Part shown: positions 1 to 12,314 of the stretch, one piece after another
How the letters are laid out: every line of letters begins with the position of its first letter
Numbering within the stretch: the first letter of the stretch is position 1
DNA from: Combretum micranthum
Taxonomy: Eukaryota; Streptophyta; Magnoliopsida; Myrtales; Combretaceae
Assembly: GCA_024138025.1 (NCBI GenBank)
Contig: JAMXBD010002832.1
Coordinates: forward strand, 62,001-126,000
Length of the DNA stretch: 64,000 bases
Direction of reading: 5' to 3'
The notes under the pieces: model-generated
Told to the model about the DNA's origin: nothing
Databases searched by the model: none
What the model saw: the letters and a program-made list of their open reading frames with translations, nothing else
Program-made: the position numbers and the translations under genes

Positions 1-1074
1 TTCTAACGTGTTAGCTTTTAAATCTCTTTCCAGATTACTTTCTGCCTTACCTTCTGATGTATCAGGTTTTTGCATTTCTTCGGTTTTACTTTCTGATTTT
101 ATTTTAGAATTCATGCCATCATTTTTATTAACGTGTGTATGCACATCATCATCATCGAAATCATCTTTTACATCAATAAAATGCACATTGATAGATTCTT
201 CAACTATTTTTGTTGTTTTGTTAAAAACACGATATGCTTTACTATGTTGTGAATAACCAAGAAAAATTGTTTCATTTGACCTTTCATCAAACTTTCCAAG
301 ATTATGTGCATTCTTTTTCGCGAAGCATGTACAACCAAACACATGAAAATATGAAATAGATGGTTTTCTACCACAAAATAATTCATATGATGTTTTTGTA
401 GTATGAGGTCTAATGTGTACTCTATTCATGATATAACAAGCAGTTGCAATAGCTTCAACCCAAAAATATTCAGCTATTCCACTTTTATTTAACATAGAAC
501 GTGTCATTTCTTGTATTGTTCTATTTTTTCTTTCAACTACTCCATTCTATTGAGGTATATATGGTGTAGAAAAATTATGATTTACTCCATGTTCTTCACT
601 AAAAGAAATAAATAAGGAATTATCAAATTCTGTACCATGATCAGTTGTTAAAGAAATAATTGAAAAACCTTTTTTATTTTGTATTTGTTTAGCAAATTTT
701 TGAAATCTTTCAAAAGTATCTGATTTATGCTTTAAAAAGAATACCCATGTATATCTTGAAAAATTATCAACTATTACAAGACCATATTTACTTCCTCCTA
801 AACTTAATGTTCTAGTAGGTCCAAATAGATCAAGATGTAAAAGCTCAAGAGATCTTTTTGTTGAAATCAAATTTATGCTTTTATGTGAAATTAAGACCAT
901 TTTATTCTTTAAACAAGTTGAACATTTAACATCATGCTTTATATTGATTTTGGGTAAACCAACAACAATATTCTTTTTAGATAACTTTTCCAAATGATTA
1001 AAATTCACATGGCCTAGTTTCTTATGCCATACATGAATGTTGTCATTCATAGTCAAAAAGCAACATTCAAACAT
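1..1074 (-). pseudogene. Copia integrase (zinc finger and catalytic core), broken
   Basis: The open segment 547-1074 encodes a GAG-pre-integrase/HHCC finger (H17, H22, C51, C54 of that segment) followed by the catalytic core with D82 in LDLFGP and D145 in TTDHGTEF. It stops just after PYIPQ, where the family normally continues with a second glutamine and NGVVERKNR. That continuation is present beyond an in-frame TAG (around 545-555), so a CAG/CAA-to-TAG nonsense mutation is likely. A later piece (204-386) carries the post-integrase region with KKNAHNLGKFDER. The frame then runs towards the window edge. In an active element the protein would insert cDNA into chromosomes. Confidence 0.8.
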
Positions 1075-1141
1075 TCATATCAGATGGTGTAATTAGATAT
1101 ACATTTCTTTTTCTAAATCCTTCAAACAATTTAACTCCATT

Positions 1142-1420
1142 TTAGTATATATGCAAAACATTTGTTTTCTCAAAATTCATTCGATAACCTTTATCACATA
1201 ATTGACTTATGTAAAAGGTTATGTTTAATCCTTTAACCAAAGAAACATTTTCAATCATGTATGGAGGATGACCAATTGTACCTGTTCCAATTATTTTACC
1301 AGGATTGTCATCACCAAATCTCACATAACCCTTTTTCTTTCCAAGTTATGCTAGAAAACAAGGAGCATCTCCAGTCATGTGCTTGAACATCCACTGTCAA
1401 GTACCATGTTCCTTTTATAT
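1142..1420 (-). pseudogene. Copia aspartic protease fragment, frameshifted
   Basis: The piece 1142-1324 reads VRFGDDNPGKIIGTGTIG and then ISQLCDKGYR, the C-terminal half of a copia retropepsin. Immediately upstream on the minus strand (1325-1405) the conserved HMTGDAPCF stretch is readable but out of frame. The expected Asp-Ser-Gly active-site codons appear shifted by one base, apparently a lost G. In-frame stops also follow. The protease would have cut the Gag-Pol polyprotein; this copy cannot. Confidence 0.7.
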
Positions 1421-1497
1421 TTGCTCCTTGTTCCTGTAAAAATGAACAAAGGTGATCAAACTTTTTAGGAACCAAACAAACTTAGGTCCTTGATAAG

Positions 1498-3272
1498 TCA
1501 AGCTCGTCTTATCTTGTTTCTTAACTTGATGTGTATTGAGCTTGTTTCTTTTGTAGAAACAATATTTTTCAATGTGACCTTTTCTATTACAAAATGAACA
1601 TGCATATAGATGTTTATGATAACTTTGATTTCCCTTTTGATAATAATTTTGTGTTGGATAATCATTTTATGCATACCTATATCCTCTGTCATACCTTCTG
1701 ATAAGATAGCTTTGTTGAACATACCTTCTGTCGTTACTGTTCTCACTCTTAATAGTTCGTACAGCAGCTTGCTCATTTCCAGTGTTGTTTTCTTTAACAA
1801 AAATCGTCTTTTTCAAATTATTAGACGAATTCCCAGTTTCATATCCAAGTCCATGTTTTATAAAAGAAGATCTTTGACTGCTAATTAGCATATTCAGTTT
1901 CTTATCACTCTCATTAAATTTATTGAACGTGTTCTTGATGGATTGAGATAGATCTTCTACTCGACTTTTTAAATGCTTGATTTCGGTATTCAAAACTTCA
2001 TTTTCTTTCTTTAAAACATCGGTTTTGACAAATAATTTCTCATTATCATTTTTCAAAAAATCGTTTTCATCGATGAGTAATTTATTGGTTTGTCGCATAA
2101 CATCTTTTTCATTCTTTAGAGCTTTATTCTCAACTTCTAATTTAGTTATCTTAAGATCTGCCCTTTTAAGAGCCTTTAGTAATTTTTTCATTTCAGAATA
2201 CATATCATTTTCATTTATTTCTTCATCGGAATCAGAATGTACCTCAGATGTTGCCATTAAGCATAAGTTGGCTTCCTCTTCATTTTCACTTGAATCCTCT
2301 GATTCACTCTCTGATGCATCAAGATCACTCCACGTGGCCATCATAGCCACTTTTCTTCTTGAATTTCTTCATTTTCTTCTTCAAGATTGGACACTCATAT
2401 TTGATGTGACCTGGTTGTTTGCATTCATAACACACGATCTCCTTTCTTTCTTTCTTTTCCTCCTTTTCTTTATAATTCCTTCTGCACAACTTGTTAGTTT
2501 TATTAAAATTGTTAAATTTCTTACCTTTAAAGAACTTGCTTAATCTTCTTGCAAGCATGCCGACGCTTTCTTCAATGTATCATCATCGGAGTCAGTTTCA
2601 TCAGTTGTGGTTTTTCTTGCTTTGAATGCTATTGCCCTTGAACTTCCTTCAGCTTCCTCTATTGTGTGAATGTGTGACTCATAAGTTAGTAATTTCTCCC
2701 TTAGTTGACTGAGAGTTAACTTGTTCAAGTCTTGGGCTTCTTCAATTGCTGTCTTTTTAGCATCCCATGACTTTGGCAATTTTTGGAGTATCTTCCTGAC
2801 TAAATCAGAATCAACCATTTTCTTTCCAAGAGAGGTTAGTTCATTTGTCATAGTAGTAAAACGATTAAAAGCTTCTTTTATTTTCTCATCAGGTTTTATT
2901 TTGAACTATTCATATTGTTGTAACAAGGAATTAATCTTTGTTTCTTTAATAGTATTAGTTCCTCATAAGTTTTGGACAAAGTATCCCAAATGTCTTTTGC
3001 AGTTTCACAAGAAGAAATTAAATAAAATTCAGAAGGAGCTATCGTAGTGAGTAAGAGATTCTTAGCCTTATTATTCTTCTCAATGAGCTTTAGTTCCTCA
3101 TCAGTGAAACTGGCATCATCAGTCAATGTCACTTGTGTATCTCCAAAAGCAATCACCTGCCAAGAGCCATAGTCATTAGCTTTTATATAAGTAGACATGC
3201 CATTTTCCAATATAGATAGTTTGTTCCATCAAAATATGGAGCTCGGTTAATAGCAATATTGTTTTCAGCCAT
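1498..3272 (-). pseudogene. Copia gag polyprotein with zinc knuckle, broken into several frames
   Basis: The start is taken at the ATG at 3272-3270 (MAENNIAINRAPYFDG), 34 bases after the primer-binding site. Then come a DUF4219/UBN2-type copia gag (2896-3210, with KDIWDTLSKTYEE; 2540-2851), a CX2CX4HX4C zinc knuckle, CYECKQPGHIKYEC (2325-2558), and a serine/glutamate-rich stretch followed by a roughly 100-residue coiled coil (1667-2350). Frame changes occur near 3215, 2890, 2550, 2340 and 1670. The protein forms the virus-like particle and packages RNA. The long coiled-coil tail is typical of SIRE-type gag. It is non-functional as it stands. Confidence 0.78.
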
Positions 3273-3305
3273 TTGAAAAGATCACTCAAATAAAATATAA
3301 ACACT

Positions 3306-3317
3306 GCTCTGATACCA
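3306..3317 (-). promoter_or_regulatory. Primer-binding site, initiator tRNA-Met type
   Basis: On the minus strand the sequence is TGGTATCAGAGC, the standard plant copia primer-binding site complementary to the 3' end of initiator tRNA-Met. It lies two bases inside the LTR edge (LTR end CCAACA at 3325-3320), which fixes the LTR boundary. Confidence 0.9.
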
Positions 3318-3319
3318 AT

Positions 3320-4879
3320 TGTTGGTCCCGAAAAGATAACCAAGAGGGGGGGAATTGGTTATAAAATTTACTTTTAAAAATTTTGAATAAATTTCACACC
3401 ACTTGGTTATTCAACTAAAATGGCTTTGAAACTTTCTTAAAACAATAAACTTAACAAATAAAAACTTTGAACAATAATTCGGATCAAAATGATTTGCTTA
3501 AGCTCACGAAAAATCAAATATCAATTCAAAACTTTTTACTCCAGAAACCTTCTGACTAACTCTCTGATTAAGAAAATATAAGTGAGTTACTCTCTGATCA
3601 ACCTTCTGAGCATATATCAGTTATGAACAACAAATAAAATTGCACGAATTTAAAGAGAATAAGGGAGTAGAGAGTGCAAAGTCGAATTATAGAGGTTCCG
3701 CCTTGAGCGTCAATCCTCTCTTCCAGCTCCAAGCCAGGGTCCGGTATTCCACACCGGTTGTGTTCCACTATCCAATCAAATCAATAAAAGTTACAAGAAG
3801 TTCTTGCCAATTCTCTTTGGCTACAATTCACTTAGCTTGATTCTCCTAATCAATCAATCAACTAAGCCTACTTGTAACTCTCAACTCACACTAAAAGGTA
3901 AATCAAATCAAGAGGAATAAAAATTAAGTTTCCTCAAAAGAATTCGCTCAAGTAAATTTGACAATAGACTATGACAGTTTTTGTTCACGAAAAAAAATCT
4001 TGATCACTGTTGCAAGTAATTGTCCCATGGTTCTGTCTTGTATATTGTCTTTTTATTCCAATTACTCTAACGGCTAGAAGAAGAGATGGATAAGCTTGTC
4101 CAGATTTTTGTGTGTGAAATCTGCTCGAAATTCTCACAACATCAGCTTGTGTTTAGCATACCGTTGACTCACTTTGAATTTTTTGAATTCTTGAGGTAAT
4201 CTTCAAAATCCTAGCTTCAGAAGATAAATCAAATATCTAACAACTTGTATGTTTATCTTATACTGAAAATTCGGACTTGAATTTATCCATAGTTGTACAA
4301 TTTCATTGTCTGGTATTGTTCTTGCTTTATCCATGCTTTCACATTCTTCGTATTTTTAAAAAAATCTCTGGACACATTCCATAAAAATCTGAATTGTGTT
4401 TTGTAAGTACTTCATATTATGCACACTAACTTTCTCCTCAAATGTAATTTGTTGTGTAAATTGGAATTCAAAGCTAAGTCTTCCTTCTTCAACAGTGTGT
4501 TTATGAACTTCAAAAAGAACATATGTTCGAATTTTAATCCCTGTGGATTTTGAACCGACTTTATGGAACACCTTGAGCATAATACCCAAATTATACTCAA
4601 CATTGGAGCTAGGTCTTCATGAATTAAATATGAGTTGGAAAGCACGTGATTCTAATATAGTTCATTAACCTTTTGATGTTTCCTCTGATGAATAAAAAAT
4701 ACTTGCAATATCATTTGAACATTCTAAGTAACATTATGATATACAAATTTTGTTCAATGTAAAACTTCCAACCTTCTGATATACTTTCTGATATAATTTT
4801 ATCTCATTAACATCTAAGACTGCACACTAAATAAAATATGTAAGAAATCATTTAATTCTTTTTGTTATCATCAAAATCA
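3320..4879 (-). repeat. Long terminal repeat (5' LTR of the SIRE-like copia element)
   Basis: The inner edge is fixed by the adjacent primer-binding site. The outer edge is taken at about 4879, where the minus strand reads TGATTTTGATGATAACAAAA, the usual start of SIRE-type LTRs, and where homology to the gypsy remnant begins on the far side. Near the inner edge there is a run of seven G (3346-3352, plus strand) in the AACCAAGAGGGGGGG stretch common in this lineage. The length of about 1.56 kb is normal for the lineage. The outer edge could be off by several bases because the partner LTR is outside the window. Confidence 0.65.
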
Positions 4880-5335
4880 TCTTTAGAGAGAAATCAACAG
4901 CAACTCTCAACAACCTTATGAACATCCTTTGCCATACCAAGCCAATAAAAATTTTCACACAAAGCATTTAGATTTTTATTTTTACCTAAATGTCCAGAAA
5001 GACCTCTAACATGAGCTTTGCAAACTAGCATCTCATGTATCTAACTGTATGGAATACATAACTTTCCATGCTTAAACAAGCAACCATCCACCATGTGATA
5101 ACCACTCATAGATTTCCTACTGCTACAATTTGCCATAATTTGTGCAAGCAACCGATCACCAACATATTGTTCCACAATTTGATCAAATCTCAACAATTTA
5201 GCCCACATGTAATTTAATAAAACATTTCTCTCCGATAGTGCATTAGCCACCATATTAGTATTACCCTTCTTATACTCAAAAATATGAGCAAATGTCTCTA
5301 AAAATTCTACCCATCGAGCATGCCACTAATACGAT
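4880..5335 (-). pseudogene. Ty3/gypsy pol remnant (end of RNase H, integrase zinc finger)
   Basis: The minus strand reads [19 protein letters not shown] followed by [11 protein letters not shown], the end of a gypsy RNase H (family form VADALSRR). Next comes [11 protein letters not shown] and then KAHVRGLSGHLG...FYWLGMAKDVH, an HHCC integrase finger. It is cut on the left by the copia LTR at 4879. The same stretch recurs at 57545-57975, where the integrase continues without interruption. Decayed and non-functional. Confidence 0.75.
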
Positions 5336-6999
5336 TAAATTACTCTATTCATTTAAGGATTATTTGGCCTCAATCTGCATTTATTTTATCAATAATCCTA
5401 TAAAATTGGTACCTAATTGTATTCTTTGTCGACCATAGGAATATAAAGCTTGACTAAGAATAGCAAAAGATCAACAAAAACATGTAAAATAAGGAGGCTA
5501 GACATAAAACATGGCTGTACTTAAGGATGGAATAAAGAAGATTCGCTCACGAATGACTACATAATCTTAGGCATGACACATTTGAAGAAATTAATACTCG
5601 ATTGAATTCATGACCACAGGAGCATCAGGATCACAATCGAAGGAATTATCACAGCTAATCACACTTCCATGAACACGGGCACGCTTTGTCAAAGTATTTA
5701 TCATAGTTAAAGCTGCATTAAGAAGCACTGACGTGTGACGAATGATTTGTAGTTTAGTGAGGAAGATGCGGCCCGAAGCGTGGCTGTGTATTAGGATGTT
5801 TCTCATGTGTCTGATGTGGATTCTGTTATTTTTATGCCTTTTTTTCTGCATCAACATCCTTTATAATAGAAATACTTGCTTTTAACAAAACCTTAAGTAT
5901 CAATTAAGCATCTAGATAGTACTTCTACTCAGGAAATATAGAGAATTTAAAGAATTTTGTAGATCTTGTTCTTTGTGTTTAGAATTCACAACTAATCTTG
6001 AAAGTGATTGCTCATTAACCTTATGTATCCCTAATAAATTTAATAGTAAGGCTAGTTGATAAGCTAAATCTCTTACTATTTACAAGATCCCAAACGTTCT
6101 TATTTATTTAAGGCTTAACTCACCTTTGATACATATTTCGTGAATTTTTTTTATAGGGCTCACCATTTGATAAATATGATTGTTATTTCTTTTATTCTAA
6201 GGTCTACCTAATTTTTCTATCTATCCCAAGCTTCTTTCATTTTTAGCTTTATGACTATTACATGATCAATTGCTTCTTGGACTAAATCTCATCCCAAAGC
6301 AAGTTTCTCCAATCCATCCTATAATAATGGTATCTACATCTTTTACACTATAATGTTTCATATGGAGGCATCTTAATCGTTGAATGATAGTTGTTATTGT
6401 ACGCTAATTTAATCATGGGTAAGTTTGTGTTTTAATTAAGGTAAGTGACATTAGAAGGTCACAAGTTTGGGGGGGTAAGTTCATTTTAGATCACAACGTT
6501 TTAAAAAGCTCAAAATATTTCACAATGTTTAGTGAGTAAGTTCATTTTATGTCACAATATTTTTGAGTGGTTCAGAAAAAGGTTACAACCTTTAGATAAG
6601 TGTGTCAATTGAGGTCATCATTTGCATGAGTCAATAGGAAAAATATTTAATTAAAACTCAGAAAACCCTTCTTTTAAGAACCCATTAACATGTAACAATA
6701 GAAAATATTTAATTGAATCTCAAAGAATACTTTTCCAAACAATATGACCTCTTTTGAATTTATCGAAATGTTGTGACATAAAATGAAGTTAACCTTAGAC
6801 GTTATTACCTAGTGTAATTTACCCATTTTTACTACCTTTCAACTCCATCATACATGATTGTAGCATAGCCTCTAATATCAAGATAGCTTTCTTAGATTAG
6901 CCACTGATTTGATGGTGGTATACCACACTAAATCACAACTTAGCTCCTCAGCTTTTCTATAAGCTCGTCCAAAACTTAGAGACGAAATAAGGATCTTAA
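5336..6999. other. Noncoding stretch; first part is a duplicate of 57976-58640
   Basis: From 5336 to about 5990 the sequence matches 57976-58640 closely, including the ACGTGTGAC...GAAGATGCGGCC block. A short minus-strand open frame (5591-5857) has a shorter counterpart at 58298-58489, but neither resembles a known protein and I do not call a gene. After about 5990 the two copies diverge. At 6430-6830 there is an AT-rich stretch with repeated GTCACAA / TTGTGAC words that may be an old MITE. Confidence 0.5.
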
Positions 7000-7560
7000 T
7001 CTAATATAATTCTTGTGGGAACTCTATGGAGTCATATAATCTCCTAGGTATAAATCTTTGCCAACTTCTCAAGTATAAGTCATATTGATTAGGGTGAAGT
7101 GTGCAGATTTTGTGAAGAGATCTATAATCACCCATATAGCTTCATATCTGACCACTATCTTAGTTAAGCTACACACAAAATCCATTGTAGTTTGGTCCCA
7201 TTTCCACTTAGAGATCGGCAATGGCTTAAGTATTCCTCTTAATCTCTAATGTTCTACCATCACTCACTGGCACACTAGACACTTCATTACAAAATATTTA
7301 ACATCATGCTTCATCCCTTTCCACTAAAAATAACTATTCAGATTTTGGTAAATCTTCGTACCTCTAGGATGTACAATATAACCAAAAGAGTGAACTTCAC
7401 TCATGATGTCCTATAAAAGCTTGTAGGTACACATAGTCTTCCTTTTATGCATATAACACCATCACGATCAACTTGAAAATCCAAATATTTCTCAATTTGA
7501 ATCTATTGTTTCAGTTACTATAAGGTGCTATTATGCTAGCATGCTTCCTTCATCTTTTCC
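7000..7560 (-). pseudogene. Ty3/gypsy chromovirus-like integrase remnant
   Basis: The minus strand reads an HHCC finger (EVHSFGYIVHPRGTKIYQ, then KGMKHDVKYFVMKCLVCQ). It is followed by LKPLPISKWKWDQTTMDFVC and AIWVIIDLFTKSAHF, the start of a chromovirus integrase core. Stops interrupt the frame. The part from about 7190 upward is repeated at 42045-42420. This is a different gypsy lineage from the Tat element further right. Confidence 0.72.
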
Positions 7561-9776
7561 ATAATGGTTGGATCAACCACTAAATTTAGCATCTCAATGT
7601 CAATTTCATCCCAAATGAACTCAATATTTAGTCTCTCAAATTCCCCAATAAACTCTTGCTAGTTAGTGAGCAATAAATGATGCAATTCAATAAATTAAAC
7701 AATATCTAATGGAGTAACTATTTTATCCCTTTTTACTATATTGATACTTAATGATGCAGTTCAATAAATCAAACAAATATGATGCAATAAGTAAAGACAG
7801 AGGGGATGGAAAAATCAAGTTATGATATAATGAAATATCCCGTCTGCTCCTTAATCTCCCTTGTCACAAAATTGTCTCCTAATGGAGAACTTTACACCAC
7901 TTTATTTACTTCAAATAAATTACTCCCTAGGAGCTAGAATACAATACCCTACATAAATAAAACTCACTAACTCATAAGATTTGTGCCTTTTCAACAATTC
8001 CCTATCACATTAGATACAACTCAATAACTTAAGGAATTCACACAAGAAACTCTTATTCAGTGACTTACAAAGAATAGCAAACTAACACTCAATGATGCTA
8101 CACTTTTTACTGTCTCACAAGATGAAGCAAACTAAGTACAAGGACAAGATTTTACAAGAGAGTAATATAAGGATGTTAATTACAACTTTAGAAAATTTCC
8201 CAATAACCATTATTTACTAGTCTCTTCAAGAAATTTTGACATTAGACATTTCCACCTCAAAATTTTCCATGTATTAAATGCTCATATAGCCAGTTTTTTG
8301 TCAACTAGCATCCAGTCACCACCTACAAAACTAAACGTAAGAAGTCATATACCATGGTATCTGGACGCTAGTTCATTACACCATGATCAAAAACATTCTG
8401 ATCATGTAAAACATCATTGGCATCTGAGTAACCCTAATTCTAAGGGCTAATTTTGGTTCACATAATCAGAATCTTGATCATGCTAGTTTCTAGATGCAAT
8501 GCCCTGAGGTGAATCTAACATCCATACCCTAGCTATAGTACAGTTAAGTTTTGCAACATCACTAGCTTGAACAAATTCAAACATATATATTGCACAAACA
8601 TATAAACTGGGCAAACATAATCATATCAAGTTACAAACACATTTGGTCAATTAAGTGTACCTCAATTATATCAAATGAGCAATTGCGTAATGTATTTTAT
8701 CATCAAAATTCAACCTAAATCCTCTATTTCAACATTTTCTTTTTCAAATCATTGATTGTGTGTATAGATTGATTCAATAATATTATATTTTATTGAATTA
8801 CTATATTTAATTTTTGCATATATCTGCTGCAGCATTATTTAATCTAATATATTTTATTATAATATTCTATTCAATTCATTGCTATAAATTCATAATTGAC
8901 AAATATTAACTATTAATGAAAATAGAAATAGACAATTATCAAAATGTTAATATTGAACTAGGAAAAAATAATAATAAGAAGAACTTAAATTGGTAAGCAA
9001 TGACTAAATTTTTTCCGTCTTTTTTTTTCTTTCTAGTTTTTCCTTATTCTAATAGTGTTAGCAACATGCTAAACGATTATTAAGACTTAGCAATAAAGAA
9101 AAGAGAGTTGAAAAATAAGGTTTCTCCTAAATTCATGTAATTAACAATGTTAAGGAATATATGTTCCATCTTGGGTTGGCCATTTCTAAATTTTGAAATT
9201 CACTAGTTCCTTTTCAGAATAAAAGTTTTTCTTCATCCCATTCAATGTCCCCAATCTAAATTTCCAAATATTATATAGAGCTGGAGCACAAACATAAATA
9301 TTGGACAAGGTAGGGGGGCTCTACTTTGACCATCTCTAGCTAAAGTACAAACCTTTTCCCTCAAGCTTCGCTGCCGTGTTATTCGTACTACTGTCCCTTC
9401 CTAACAAAACTTCATATCACATTACATTCAATATCAACAAATCACTAATAAGTTTGAGTATATATCTACCAACATCGTAAAATTGGTTGGATTATCGAAT
9501 TTTTATTTGTATTATATTTATATTTGATTTACATATGTAACTTATCTATATCATATTAATATTATATATGTTTACTCTATTTATAAGTAAAATTATCAGC
9601 TTTTTATTGATATTTATTTCTTGACAAATACGTGTCTGAAAATGATCAAAAAATGAGGTCAAAACAATATAAAACAAACAGACTAAATTATTAAAAAATA
9701 AATTATATAATTATTACATTTCCAATGTCAAATCATAAGCAATAAATACGATCCTCTTGATGGAAAAAAAATACGA

Positions 9777-9801
9777 ATCTCTCTCTCTCTCTCTCTCTCT
9801 C
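9777..9801. repeat. (TC)n microsatellite
   Basis: About twelve TC units at this place. Copy 2 has a shorter version (about 44447-44459), so the tract changed length after the duplication. Confidence 0.85.
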
Positions 9802-10530
9802 TATGTATAACTTAAAAACAAAATTAAAATTACATTCATTAATTACGATTTTCAGAAATATGTACTATACGATGTCTAAATCACATTTCCGTATAAAATA
9901 AAAAATTATGTGTCTAATATAGCATTTTATGATGATATTTATATAATTATTTTTATGTTATTCGTTTTTTATAAAAATAATTCGATCATGGTGGTTTGAT
10001 AAAGAGAAATATTTGGTTTGTCGCAGCATATAAACTGACTAAGACATAGGCCCTGCAAGTGCCACCAAATTTTCAGTTGCATATATAATCATCTTTCCTA
10101 ATAAATTTTAGCCTTGATTCGGATCCATGTATCTATAACAAACACTTAAATAATAATAATAATAGTAATAATAATAATAACCAATGGTCCTATAGTTTTT
10201 TAAAAAAACGATACTAAATTTGATTTTTTTTTTCGTTATGATGATAAAAAATAAATAATAATAATACAGCAAAACCGAATAACAAAACTAAACAGGATGA
10301 CATTATCCATTCATTCCTTGAAATATGATTCAGCTGTATATTGTGGTAAATGGGGAAAAAAAAATCAATCCATTGATTGAAATAGAAATACTCCTAGGAA
10401 AAACTACAATTTCTGAAAAGAAGAGGAAAAAATTAATAATATATATAGGGACGAAAACTACTATAATAGTTCCTTCTTTCCTTTATTCGCCTTCTCTTCC
10501 TCATCTTGTAGTTCTTATAACCTACTTTAA

Positions 10531-10535
10531 AAGTT
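10531..10535. other. Target-site duplication AAGTT, left of the Tat element
   Basis: AAGTT here and at 28118-28122 flank the 17.6-kb element. Copy 2 of the block reads TTTAAAAGTTAATCAG uninterrupted near 45250-45265, which is the empty site. One extra base lies between each duplication and the TG/CA LTR end (T10536 and A28117). Confidence 0.7.
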
Positions 10536-10536
10536 T

Positions 10537-11188
10537 TGTGGGTATGAATCCGGATGCAACGATCACGTGCGTGTCGCGTGACTATCGCGCTATGCGTGAC
10601 CTAGGGAAACAACACGTGATAGGATGATCAAGAGAGAATCGCGTAGGGAGGAGGAGTAGGCAATCTCAATAGGCTCTAACACACGTGTGACAGGTAAGGG
10701 AGCTAAATAGCATCAACCTCACTAAGTACTATGGATTCGTGTATGTTCTTGAGTAAATTAAGTGTTTGATTCACCAAGACGGAAATCCGGCAGCACGATG
10801 GCATTCGTCCAAGATTTCACCTTTTTTCAAATGAGGTAAGGACCAAGAGTATTTATAGAGAATCTGGCCATCGATGTCGTCCGTCAGATGAGACAGACAA
10901 CCAACGGCCAGGATGAGTCCCTCTCATTATGGATATGAATATGGGCTCCCTTATGGACCCAGGCCCATTGAGGCCTTCATTGTAATGTGTGTGAGCCAAT
11001 TTGAGAAAGGTTGGAATTGGGCTGGCCAATTCCAACGGGCCCTACTCCAAGCCTACCATGCCAAAACTCCCATGATCATCCCAATTGGATTAGGCCTAAC
11101 TCTTTAAGCCCTGTCACATTTGCCCAAAGAGTTAAATCCAAATAATAATTAGGCTCAAGGCCTATGTAATCAGATTTGTACATCTACG
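10537..11188 (-). repeat. 3' LTR of the Tat element
   Basis: Plus-strand TGTGGGTATGAATCC at the left edge is identical to the start of the right LTR at 27463. The right edge TCTACG corresponds to TCTACA at 28116, so the terminal base of this LTR is mutated. A TATAAATA box (minus) lies at 10857-10850. The stretch TGAATCCGGATGCAACGATC is shared with the other LTR and is rich in CACGTG/CGCG words. Confidence 0.92.
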
Positions 11189-11189
11189 T

Positions 11190-11203
11190 TTTGCCCCCTG
11201 ACC
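11190..11203 (-). promoter_or_regulatory. Polypurine tract of the Tat element
   Basis: The minus strand reads GGTCAGGGGGCAAAA directly before the 3' LTR. A purine-rich run abutting the LTR is where plus-strand DNA synthesis starts in LTR retrotransposons. Confidence 0.75.
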
Positions 11204-12079
11204 AAAGTCCTTCGGGTTTCATCGGAGGGGTTTGGGCATTATTTCAAGCCCTTTCGAATGACAGAAGTCTCATCCAGCGCATGTGCGATATAACTTAGCT
11301 GCACCGCTGCTTGGTGTATCAGTTTCTCGATAGCTTGCAATGCAAAAGTCTGGGGCAATATTGTCAAATAACTGAATTCTCTTGAGAGATATTCCTGTAG
11401 TATCATCTGATGAGCATACCGTCTTCATATTGAAATTATACCATCACTGAAACAATAGTGTATCGGCATGTTTTCCTTTGTATATGAATTCATCTTTCGC
11501 TTCTATTCCATATAAATGATCCTTCTTGGCGAGTTGATTTTACTTGCGTTTTATGAAATCTTCGATCATACTTAGCTTGTTGGTCTCAACTTTATACTTG
11601 ACTAAGTATCACCAAGTTGACGGATGCATCATACTACCATCGATTCTTGCTTTCTTTTCAAAATCTTAATATTAATCGAACAGCTTTAGGCAAGCATTTG
11701 CCTTCAAAATCACTGTGAACATATTTTAGCAGGATTTCCCAACAATGGATTCTTTTGCTAAAGCTGGCAAGCTCATGCCCAAACTCAAAGTAACCGGAGA
11801 ACCTTACTGTAGAGATAGCAATCCTGATGCATCTTATTGATTGGATTTTTTTTTTAACTGTAATTTTAACACAACCAAAGGATATACAAAGAAATCAATA
11901 TCCCAGGTTCAAGCCATCCAGCATGTTTTCGAAGAAAAAACTGTGGTCTCGGCCTCTCAATGTGGGAGGCTCGCATTCCTTCTTATAAGTTACAAAATTT
12001 CCATTATCCATTTTATAAACAGTTTCACACCAATTATAGAATATCACAACAGTATAACGAAGCATAATTCTTGGTTATT
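11204..12079. other. No gene recognised; part of the Tat cargo
   Basis: No homology is recognisable and no convincing frame is present. The stretch between about 11840 and 12079 follows the stop codon of the Raf-like kinase fragment and may be that gene's 3' untranslated region, carried along with it. This is inference from position only. Confidence 0.4.
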
Positions 12080-12314
12080 TCACTTAGACGCCTGGTTGGA
12101 AGGTGGTCTTGTTTGGCACGCAGCTGACATAGATCTCAGACGTCTGGCAATTTCTGTAAAAGATGGGTGAGCAATGGGATCGGGCGCCCAGCACTGCTCC
12201 ATCAGCAATTTCCATTCAGGATCATAGTAGCCTGGTACAGGGGGGCCTCAACGTGTTGTTGACAATGCCTCCTATAATAGCTCCGTAGTGCATGTTGGCA
12301 TATGATTCCTCGCC
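12080..12314 (-). pseudogene. C-terminal fragment of a PB1-type Raf-like protein kinase
   Basis: The minus strand encodes the last part of a plant Raf-like MAPKKK kinase domain. [20 protein letters not shown] is followed, after a one-base frameshift in a run of C (12241-12246), by [18 protein letters not shown] and [13 protein letters not shown]. It ends SNQASK with its own stop (12082-12080). CW.PDP..HPSF is kinase subdomain XI; the usual R before PSF is H here. The catalytic loop and activation segment are missing. It joins a trehalose-phosphate synthase fragment directly, out of frame, at about 12305-12314. Cytosolic signalling kinases of this family are host genes, so this is a captured and dead piece. 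Confidence 0.85.

Larger units (their letters stand above)
1..4879 (-). mobile_element. Ty1/copia element, SIRE/Maximus-like, cut by window edge
   Basis: Reading on the minus strand from 4879 towards 1 gives LTR, primer-binding site, gag with a zinc knuckle and a long coiled coil, protease, and integrase, the usual Ty1/copia order. The LTR start (GATGATAACAAA on the minus strand) and the long acidic, coiled-coil gag tail fit the SIRE/Maximus lineage. Reverse transcriptase, RNase H and the second LTR would lie left of position 1. Several frameshifts and stops show it is dead. On its right it abuts a gypsy integrase remnant (4880-5335) whose undisturbed counterpart is at 57100-57975, so it most likely inserted into that older element. 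Confidence 0.82.
7561..10536. other. AT-rich intergenic sequence of copy 1, no gene seen
   Basis: No reading frame of note is present. The stretch matches 42420-45256 in copy 2 over its whole length. It contains the TC microsatellite at 9777-9801 and an AAT/AAG-rich run around 10150-10182. Confidence 0.6.

Noticed and set aside
5591..5857. 88-codon minus-strand open frame conserved in part at 58298-58489
   Set aside because: The conservation follows from block duplication; the frame is shortened in the other copy and resembles no family.
6430..6830. Possible MITE with GTCACAA / TTGTGAC ends
   Set aside because: Repeated words are visible, but I could not fix ends or a target duplication.
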